Assembly: GCA_012519875.1 (NCBI GenBank)
Contig: JAAYPL010000172.1
Coordinates: 1-11,928 of the forward strand
Direction of reading: 5' to 3'
DNA from: Clostridiaceae bacterium
GTDB taxonomy: Bacteria; Bacillota; Clostridia; Saccharofermentanales; UBA5734
Length of the DNA stretch: 11,928 nucleotides
Made by a program: the position numbers and the translations under genes. Numbering within the stretch: position 1 is the stretch's first letter; the number at the start of each line of letters is the position of its first letter. A model generated the notes under the pieces. That model had not been told where the DNA came from. It did no database searches and saw only the letters and a program-made list of their open reading frames with translations. This document shows, one piece after another, positions 7,634-11,928 of the stretch.

Positions 7634-7662
7634 TTGAAGACTTAAAAAAGATCCGATATACT
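7634..7662 (+). promoter_or_regulatory. Promoter of the XRE regulator
   Basis: TTGAAG (7634-7639), an exact 17-base spacer and TATACT (7657-7662, five of six consensus bases) form a good sigma-70 promoter. Transcription would start near 7669-7670, within the 15-base palindrome, leaving a leader of only about 26 bases. The GGAGG ribosome binding site is at 7684-7688, roughly 8 bases before the ATG. Confidence 0.55.
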
Positions 7663-7667
7663 GAAAT

Positions 7668-7682
7668 GTATCATAATGATAC
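7668..7682. promoter_or_regulatory. 15-base palindromic operator, likely for the XRE regulator
   Basis: GTATCATAATGATAC is a perfect palindrome with 7-base arms around a single central base. It covers the predicted transcription start and ends right before the ribosome binding site. A further half-site-like GATATAC lies at 7655-7661, overlapping the -10. The size and position fit an autorepressor site for the helix-turn-helix protein encoded next to it; binding is inferred. Confidence 0.55.
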
Positions 7683-7695
7683 GGAGGTTGCTTAA

Positions 7696-8031
7696 ATGAA
7701 TCCTGACGACCCGTTGGATCAGCCCGTTCCCCTGGTGCATCCGGATACGCTCCGAAAACTAACCGGAAACATGATACGCCGTCTTCGTGAATTACGAGGA
7801 ATCTCCCAAGGGGATCTTGCCCAGATGTCAGCAACCAATTTATCGTACATCAGTTCAATCGAAAACGGCAAGAATAATATCAGCATAAGAAAATTTTTTG
7901 AATTAAGCAACGCCCTTGGCTTGTCGCCCAACAAACTCATGAATATTTTGGTTCTGGTCAACCGCTCCGTACTCCTTGACCGGGATGGTGGCGAATCAGC
8001 GGATGAGGATATGGGGTTGCCATCGACGTAA
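7696..8031 (+). CDS. XRE-family transcriptional regulator
   Basis: A 111-residue single-domain regulator. The Cro/C1-type helix-turn-helix spans about residues 25-81: MIRRLRELRGISQGDLAQMS, then the recognition segment NLSYISSIENGKNNISI and the closing helix with LSNALGLSPNKLM. There is no C-terminal ligand, peptidase or cupin domain; the last 20 residues are short and acidic. Its own promoter and a perfect palindrome at the start of transcription suggest autoregulation. It is divergent from hflX and its 3' end overlaps nrdG on the other strand by 36 bases. No toxin gene is adjacent on the same strand, so an antitoxin role is not supported. Target genes are unknown; hflX is a possibility because the operator sits in the shared intergenic region. 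Confidence 0.88.
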   Translation: MNPDDPLDQPVPLVHPDTLRKLTGNMIRRLRELRGISQGDLAQMSATNLSYISSIENGKNNISIRKFFELSNALGLSPNKLMNILVLVNRSVLLDRDGGESADEDMGLPST

Positions 8032-8688
8032 TTGCTCGGCCATCGACAACAACTGAGCCGGTGTATAGCCGGGGCTGTCCAATCTGAATCGATCTTCCGG
8101 ACGGAAAATATGCGGACGGACATATCGTTGCAGGAAAAAATTCGGCGCCGGAGGAATGGATGAGGCCATTGCTTCGAGATCTTCCAAACTGAGCTGGGGG
8201 ATCACGGTTGTTCTGACTTCCCAATCGAGGTCGGAGGCAGCCAGCAAACGGAAAGATTGCTGTACGGAGGTCACATCCGCCGCCCGGCACCGGCAGATAG
8301 AAGGGTAATTTGCCCACGGCGCCTTGAGATCAATGGCAACGTAATCAACCAGTTGTTCTTCGATCAGTCGACCCAGAATCCCGGGCTTTGTGCCGTTCGT
8401 GTCCAGCTTGATGGAAAAACCCATGTTCCTGACTCTGACAATCAAATCGACCAAGCCTTCTTGTAGCGTCGGTTCACCGCCGCTGAATACAACACCGTCA
8501 AGCAGATGGCGTCGGCGACTGAGGAAAGCCAAGACATCCTCGATTTCAATCCGCGGCGGATGCTGACCCAAAAGCTGGCGATTATGGCAGTAAAAACAAT
8601 CAAAATTACAGCCGGGCGCAAAAAGCACTGCGGACAAGCGGCCGGGAAAATCAACGGTGGATGATTTTACCAGTCCCGACAGGATCAT
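7996..8688 (-). CDS. nrdG: Anaerobic ribonucleoside-triphosphate reductase activating protein (NrdG, radical SAM)
   Basis: This radical-SAM activase uses S-adenosylmethionine and a 4Fe-4S cluster to put the glycyl radical on NrdD. The cluster motif is CNFDCFYC (C27, C31, C34), preceded by VDFPGRLSAVLFAPG and followed by VVFSGGEPTLQ, the SAM-binding GGE element. At 230 residues it matches the longer NrdG2-type activases rather than the short enterobacterial form. The ATG at 8688 overlaps the nrdD stop (ATGA, 8685-8688). There is no good ribosome binding site, so translation is probably coupled; the frame is open to 8817, but that part lies inside nrdD and lacks family similarity. The 3' end overlaps the facing XRE gene by 36 bases. 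Confidence 0.93.
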   Translation of the reverse strand: MILSGLVKSSTVDFPGRLSAVLFAPGCNFDCFYCHNRQLLGQHPPRIEIEDVLAFLSRRRHLLDGVVFSGGEPTLQEGLVDLIVRVRNMGFSIKLDTNGTKPGILGRLIEEQLVDYVAIDLKAPWANYPSICRCRAADVTSVQQSFRLLAASDLDWEVRTTVIPQLSLEDLEAMASSIPPAPNFFLQRYVRPHIFRPEDRFRLDSPGYTPAQLLSMAEQLRRWQPHILIR

Positions 8689-10784
8689 ACAAGGGCGGCT
8701 TGATTGATGACATATTTGACGCGCTGTCTGTATTCTTCCCTCTTGCCCTTGTGATAATTTTGAACAGGCCGCAAGTAGCCGACAACCCGGCTCCAGACCT
8801 CGGTCTCCCCACCACATTCAAGGCAGGAGAAATGTTCGCCGCCGATATAGCCATGCTCCGGACAGATTGAGAAGGTCGGTGTCAGGCTGATGTACGGCAA
8901 TTTATAATGGGTAAAGACCTTTTTAATTAATTTCTTGGCGATCGTAATGTCGCTGATCCGCTCGCCAAGATAAAGATGCAGCACAGTACCGCCGGTATAA
9001 AGGCTTTGCAGCTCATCTTGCAGGTCCAGGGTCTCAAAAATATCCTCGGTGTAACCGACCGGCAATTGGCTGGAATTGGTGTAATACGGAACATGCTCAC
9101 CTGCTGTCAGGATATCCGGATAGCGCTCCATATCCATTTTTGCCAGACGGTAGCTGGTGCCCTCAGCCGGTGTCGCCTCGAGGTTGTAAAAATGACCGGT
9201 TTCTTCTTGTATTTCCTGTAGCTGCTCGCGCATGTAGATCAGCGTGCGACGGGCAAAATCCTGGCCGGCCGGCGTGACCAGGTCAACATCAGAACCAAGA
9301 AAGTTCCGACAAGCTTCATTCATCCCGACCAAACCGATCGTATTGAAGTGGTTGTACCAATATTCACCGGTTCGTTCCTTGATGTTGCGCAAATAATGCG
9401 CCGAATAGGGATAAAGCCCCCGGCCTGTCTGCTCTTCAATGGTTTTGCGCTTGATCTCCAAGCTCTCCTTGGCCAGCTGAATGGTTCGCCAGAGGCGTGA
9501 TCTGAATTCCGACTCGGTTTTGGACAGATAAGCGAGGCGAGGCAGATTGACGGTTACGACCCCGATCGAACCGGTCATCGGATTGGATCCAAACAAGCCG
9601 CCTCCGCGCTTTCTCAATTCGCTGGTATCCAGACGCAGCCGGCAGCACATCGAAACCGCATCCTCCGGCGACAAGTCGGAGTTGATGTAGTTAGAAAAAT
9701 ATGGAATACCATATTTACAGGTGATTTCCATAAACTTATCCACAACCGGACTGTCCCAGGCAAAATCCCGGGTGACATTGATGGTCGGAATCGGAAAGGT
9801 GAATACACGCCCTTTTGCATCGCCTTCGAGCATCACTTCACAAAACGCCAGATTGAAAAGATCCATTTCGGCCTGGAAATCCCCGTAGGTATCTCCGGTG
9901 TACTGACCGCCGATAACAACCGGCTCATTCCGCAGGGTGGAAGGCACAACAATGTCAAAGGTCAGGTTGGAAAACGGGCATTGAAAGCCTACGCGCGTCG
10001 GTACATTGATGTTGAAGATGAATTCCTGCAAGGCCTGTTTTACAGCGGCAAAGGACATGTTGTCGTAGCGGATAAACGGCGCGCAATAGGTATCAAAGGA
10101 AGACCACGCCTGAGCGCCGGCGGTTTCCCCTTGAGTAGTGAATGTCGAGTTGACAACTTGGCCTAAAAAAGATCTCAAATGGCGGGCGGGGCTGGACTCG
10201 ACCTTGCCGGGCACTCCGCCGAATCCGTCGGACAGCAGTTGGCGCAGATCCCAACCGGCACAATAAGGTCCGAAAAAACCGAGGTCATGAATGTGCATGT
10301 CGCCGTTGAGATGAGCTTCCCTGACTTCAACCGGATAGACTTCATGCAGCCAATATTGTTTGGTAAAGGCCTCACGGACATAATTATTCATTCCGTTGAT
10401 CGAACGCTGCGTATTGGCGTTTTCTTGGATTTGCCAATCTCTATCCCCGAGATAATCGGAGAACATATTGATGGTCGCGCCGATCAAGGCGTTAGCCTCA
10501 CGGGCGGAACGACGTTTCTCACGATAAAGGATAAATGCCTTGGCGGTTTTGGCATGCCCGTTTTCAATCAGGATTTTTTCGACGATATCTTGGATGGCTT
10601 CGACCTCGGCCAGTCCGTCCGGGAAACGGGTCTGCGCCATTTCGATAATCTGGCCGGTCAAAGATTCCGCCAACTCCCAGTTGTCGCCTCCGACGGCAGT
10701 AGCGGCTTTGAAAATCGCCCAGGTTATTTTTTCCTGTTTGAAGCTGACGATCCTGCCATCACGTTTACGAATCCGGTTAATCAT
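8685..10784 (-). CDS. nrdD: Anaerobic (class III) ribonucleoside-triphosphate reductase NrdD
   Basis: This enzyme makes deoxyribonucleotides from ribonucleoside triphosphates without oxygen, using a glycyl radical. An N-terminal ATP-cone domain (IRKRDGRIVSFKQEKI, about residues 5-20, to about 95) provides allosteric control. The catalytic barrel contains MHIHDLGFFGPYCAGWDLRQ (around 163-182) and the SMCCRLRL segment, which I take to hold the thiyl-forming cysteine by family resemblance. The C-terminal zinc-binding region is C641-x2-H644 with C654-x2-C657, then RVVGY with Gly669 as the radical site. The 699-residue start (ATG at 10784) has GGGAGGG 7 bases upstream; in-frame ATGs at 10799 and 10820 lack one. 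It is the first gene of an operon with nrdG and is preceded by a promoter with paired NrdR-like boxes. Confidence 0.96.
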   Translation of the reverse strand: MINRIRKRDGRIVSFKQEKITWAIFKAATAVGGDNWELAESLTGQIIEMAQTRFPDGLAEVEAIQDIVEKILIENGHAKTAKAFILYREKRRSAREANALIGATINMFSDYLGDRDWQIQENANTQRSINGMNNYVREAFTKQYWLHEVYPVEVREAHLNGDMHIHDLGFFGPYCAGWDLRQLLSDGFGGVPGKVESSPARHLRSFLGQVVNSTFTTQGETAGAQAWSSFDTYCAPFIRYDNMSFAAVKQALQEFIFNINVPTRVGFQCPFSNLTFDIVVPSTLRNEPVVIGGQYTGDTYGDFQAEMDLFNLAFCEVMLEGDAKGRVFTFPIPTINVTRDFAWDSPVVDKFMEITCKYGIPYFSNYINSDLSPEDAVSMCCRLRLDTSELRKRGGGLFGSNPMTGSIGVVTVNLPRLAYLSKTESEFRSRLWRTIQLAKESLEIKRKTIEEQTGRGLYPYSAHYLRNIKERTGEYWYNHFNTIGLVGMNEACRNFLGSDVDLVTPAGQDFARRTLIYMREQLQEIQEETGHFYNLEATPAEGTSYRLAKMDMERYPDILTAGEHVPYYTNSSQLPVGYTEDIFETLDLQDELQSLYTGGTVLHLYLGERISDITIAKKLIKKVFTHYKLPYISLTPTFSICPEHGYIGGEHFSCLECGGETEVWSRVVGYLRPVQNYHKGKREEYRQRVKYVINQAALV

Positions 10785-10831
10785 TTTACGCCCTCCCATC
10801 GCCGAACCGCTGGTCGACAACTGTTGTTAAT

Positions 10832-10847
10832 ACCCAATATGTTGTAT
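10832..10847 (-). promoter_or_regulatory. NrdR-like box (promoter-distal)
   Basis: ACCCAATATGTTGTAT read on the plus strand fits the 16-base NrdR consensus acaCwAtATaTwGtgt at 13 positions, including C4, A6, A8, T9, T11 and G13. It shares 12 identical bases (CAATATGTTGTA) with the second box in inverted orientation. Its centre is 32 bases from the other's, about three helical turns, the spacing known for NrdR pairs. It lies downstream of the predicted nrdD transcription start. Confidence 0.72.
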
Positions 10848-10863
10848 ATATTGATTGGATCAG

Positions 10864-10879
10864 GTACAACATATTGTAA
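10864..10879 (-). promoter_or_regulatory. NrdR-like box overlapping the nrdD -10
   Basis: On the minus strand this reads TTACAATATGTTGTAC, with all six strongly conserved NrdR positions present and 5-base outer arms (TACAA/TTGTA). It overlaps the -10 hexamer TACAAT. NrdR is the ATP-cone repressor of ribonucleotide reductase operons; it binds paired boxes when deoxyATP is abundant. The nrdR gene itself is not in the window. Confidence 0.75.
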
Positions 10880-10901
10880 GCAATAGGCATGGCGTAGTCA
10901 A
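10873..10901 (-). promoter_or_regulatory. Promoter of the nrdDG operon
   Basis: On the minus strand: TTGACT (10896-10901), a 17-base spacer and TACAAT (10873-10878), five of six matches in each hexamer at optimal spacing. The predicted start is near 10866, giving a leader of about 82 bases before the nrdD ATG. This is the best promoter match noted in the window. The promoter stands between nrdD and the end of the upstream membrane-protein gene, so nrdDG is probably its own transcription unit. Confidence 0.65.
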
Positions 10902-10942
10902 TGGGAAAAGATGTTACAGTTTGATTTCAGCTTTGATTCCGT

Positions 10943-11245
10943 TTAAGGTTCAGGTGATGTCTCCGCGGCGAGCCGGTCTTTGGCAGCCGCACGTTCGCGA
11001 CGATAATAGATCCAATAAAGCGTCACATCCAGGCTGACCATAATCAAGTTGAAAATATAAATAATGATGACAAAATCAAACGAGAAAAGGATCTTATGAA
11101 GAATACCTGAGATGTAGCCAATGAGTATAGCGGTCATAAACAGAATGCTTTTCCCGGTCGTGCTTTTTGCTTTCCAGGATTTAAATACAGAAATTGGCCA
11201 CGAGATGCCGAAACAGACCAGCATCCCGATTTCAAATATACTCAT
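10943..11245 (-). CDS. Small PQ-loop/SemiSWEET-like membrane protein
   Basis: A 100-residue protein with three predicted membrane helices (about residues 4-21, 33-53 and 58-80) and a basic, charged cytoplasmic tail (81-100). The loop after helix 1, WPISVFKSWKAKSTTGKSILF, resembles the PQ-loop signature (P[Q]..+.W+.KS..G.S) with the glutamine replaced. Three helices is the layout of SemiSWEET half-transporters, which work as dimers and move small solutes such as sugars. The family assignment is by pattern only, and no substrate can be named. I chose the ATG at 11245 because GGAGG lies 5 bases upstream; a TTG five codons earlier (11260) would place that site inside the gene. It is divergent from the phosphoribosyltransferase-like gene and upstream of, but probably not co-transcribed with, nrdD. 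Confidence 0.72.
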   Translation of the reverse strand: MSIFEIGMLVCFGISWPISVFKSWKAKSTTGKSILFMTAILIGYISGILHKILFSFDFVIIIYIFNLIMVSLDVTLYWIYYRRERAAAKDRLAAETSPEP

Positions 11246-11318
11246 GGGAACCTCCGACAAAGCATAAATTTTATCTATTGATAATACTTCGAGCGGCCGT
11301 CCTTGTCCAGCCCGCCTC

Positions 11319-11347
11319 TTTCAATCCGGCATAAGGCGGATTATAAT
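11319..11347 (+). promoter_or_regulatory. Candidate promoter with internal inverted repeat
   Basis: A perfect -10 TATAAT (11342-11347) lies 17 bases after a weak TTTCAA (11319-11324). Between them is the interrupted palindrome ATCCGGCATAAGGCGGAT (11324-11341), whose 5-base outer arms are exact and whose 7-base arms carry one mismatch, placed as an operator would be. The predicted start near 11354 leaves a leader of about 15 bases, which begins with the ribosome binding site AAGGAGG (11354-11360). The very short leader lowers confidence. Confidence 0.4.
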
Positions 11348-11368
11348 GGGAGCAAGGAGGGATCAACA

Positions 11369-11928
11369 ATGGAGACGCGTTCGAGAGTCATTCAATCCCA
11401 ACGGCAACCGCTGGTCAACATGACCATTACACCCGGCCATTTTGCAACGCGCAATTCCCACATCAACTACTATGTTGATCTGACAGCCGTCAAGAGCAAT
11501 CACATCATGGCCAAACTGGCGGCGGAGGAGCTGGCGGCAACCGCAACCGGAACCATACCGGTTGACACCATCATTTGTCTGGACGGAACCGAAGTTGTCG
11601 CGGCTTTTCTGGCGGAAACCATCGGCGAAAAAGAATTGCGCGGCATCAATCGTCATGGCGCCATCGCTGTTCTGACACCGGAAATCAACACAAGCGGCCA
11701 GCTGATGTTCCGAGACAACTATCAAAAAATGATCAATCACAAAAACATCCTTCTGCTGGTCGCTCAGGCAACAACCGGTATCACAATCACACAGGCCATT
11801 GAATGCATCGACTACTACAGGGGGCAAACCATCGGCATCAATGCTTTGTTCAGTGCCATTGATGAGATAAGGGGAATGTCGATCAACAGTATCTTCCCCA
11901 GGGATTATGTTGCGGACTATTCAACATA
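11369..11928 (+). CDS. Orotate phosphoribosyltransferase-like protein (3' truncated)
   Basis: The first 186 codons of a gene that continues beyond the right edge. AAGGAGG 8 bases before the ATG fixes the start. The sequence has a phosphoribosyltransferase-like core: the strand DTIICLDGTE (66-75), the flexible-loop region around 96-125 and the segment ILLLVAQATTGITI (127-140) at the place of the PRPP-binding loop, followed by AIECIDYY and a GINALFSAI strand. I recall similar clostridial proteins annotated as orotate phosphoribosyltransferases. True PRPP loops carry two acidic residues just before the T/S-T-G turn; here those positions are Ala-Gln, so canonical catalysis is doubtful. There is no pyrimidine-synthesis gene in view. 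A regulatory or altered-substrate role is possible but not shown. Confidence 0.7.
   Translation, partial: METRSRVIQSQRQPLVNMTITPGHFATRNSHINYYVDLTAVKSNHIMAKLAAEELAATATGTIPVDTIICLDGTEVVAAFLAETIGEKELRGINRHGAIAVLTPEINTSGQLMFRDNYQKMINHKNILLLVAQATTGITITQAIECIDYYRGQTIGINALFSAIDEIRGMSINSIFPRDYVADYST

Noticed and set aside
7696..8031. XRE regulator as the antitoxin of a toxin-antitoxin pair
   Set aside because: The flanking genes are hflX (divergent) and nrdG (convergent), both housekeeping; no small toxin-like gene is adjacent on the same strand.
9736..9744. Perfect DnaA-box consensus TTATCCACA
   Set aside because: It is a single copy inside the nrdD coding sequence, where it is explained by conserved codons (V-D-K). 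There is no cluster of boxes, AT-rich unwinding region or dnaA/dnaN neighbour.
10179..10886. 235-codon open frame on the plus strand opposite nrdD
   Set aside because: It lies almost wholly antisense to the well-supported nrdD gene, has no recognisable domain, and runs over the nrdD promoter and NrdR boxes.
11363..11827. 154-codon open frame on the minus strand opposite the phosphoribosyltransferase-like gene
   Set aside because: The plus-strand frame has a consensus ribosome binding site and a recognisable fold; this one has neither and its cysteine/glutamine-rich composition is typical of an antisense frame.

Overview
The window looks like an ordinary chromosomal core segment of an anaerobic member of the Bacillota, most likely a clostridial lineage. 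Four things point there: the AddAB (not RecBCD) repair helicase-nuclease, a class III oxygen-sensitive ribonucleotide reductase with its radical-SAM activase and NrdR-type operator boxes, a FabT-like MarR regulator beside an acyl carrier protein, and strong AGGAGG-type ribosome binding sites. The species cannot be named from sequence alone. Base composition looks even across the window. I see no transposase, integrase, tRNA, rRNA, CRISPR array or other sign of a mobile island, and no gene-free stretch longer than about 170 bases.

Left part (1-3552, minus strand): addB followed by the first 78 codons of addA, joined by an ATGA stop/start overlap; addA runs off the left edge. A divergent intergenic region of about 170 bases separates addB from plsC (plus strand), a 1-acylglycerol-3-phosphate acyltransferase. 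plsC collides tail to tail, with a 4-base overlap, with a minus-strand run of lipid genes: a FabT-like MarR regulator, an acyl carrier protein (4-base overlap) and a YegS/DagK-type lipid kinase. Together these genes cover carrying acyl chains, sensing them, and making phosphatidate by two routes. hflX, a ribosome-associated GTPase, lies just upstream on the same strand.

Middle to right (7614-10901): hflX is divergent from a small single-domain XRE regulator. That regulator has a good promoter and a perfect 15-base palindrome at its predicted transcription start, which suggests autoregulation. It converges, with a 36-base overlap, on the anaerobic reductase operon nrdD-nrdG (ATGA-coupled). Upstream of nrdD is a clear sigma-70-type promoter and two NrdR-like boxes 32 bases apart centre to centre, one lying over the -10.

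Right edge: a 100-residue, three-helix PQ-loop/SemiSWEET-like membrane protein (minus) is divergent from a 3'-truncated orotate-phosphoribosyltransferase-like gene (plus). The PRPP loop of that gene lacks the usual acidic pair.

I found no convincing undescribed multi-gene system. The most rewarding points are regulatory (NrdR pair, XRE palindrome, FabT-like/ACP coupling), plus two proteins with degenerate signature motifs (AddB without a P-loop, and the phosphoribosyltransferase-like protein).
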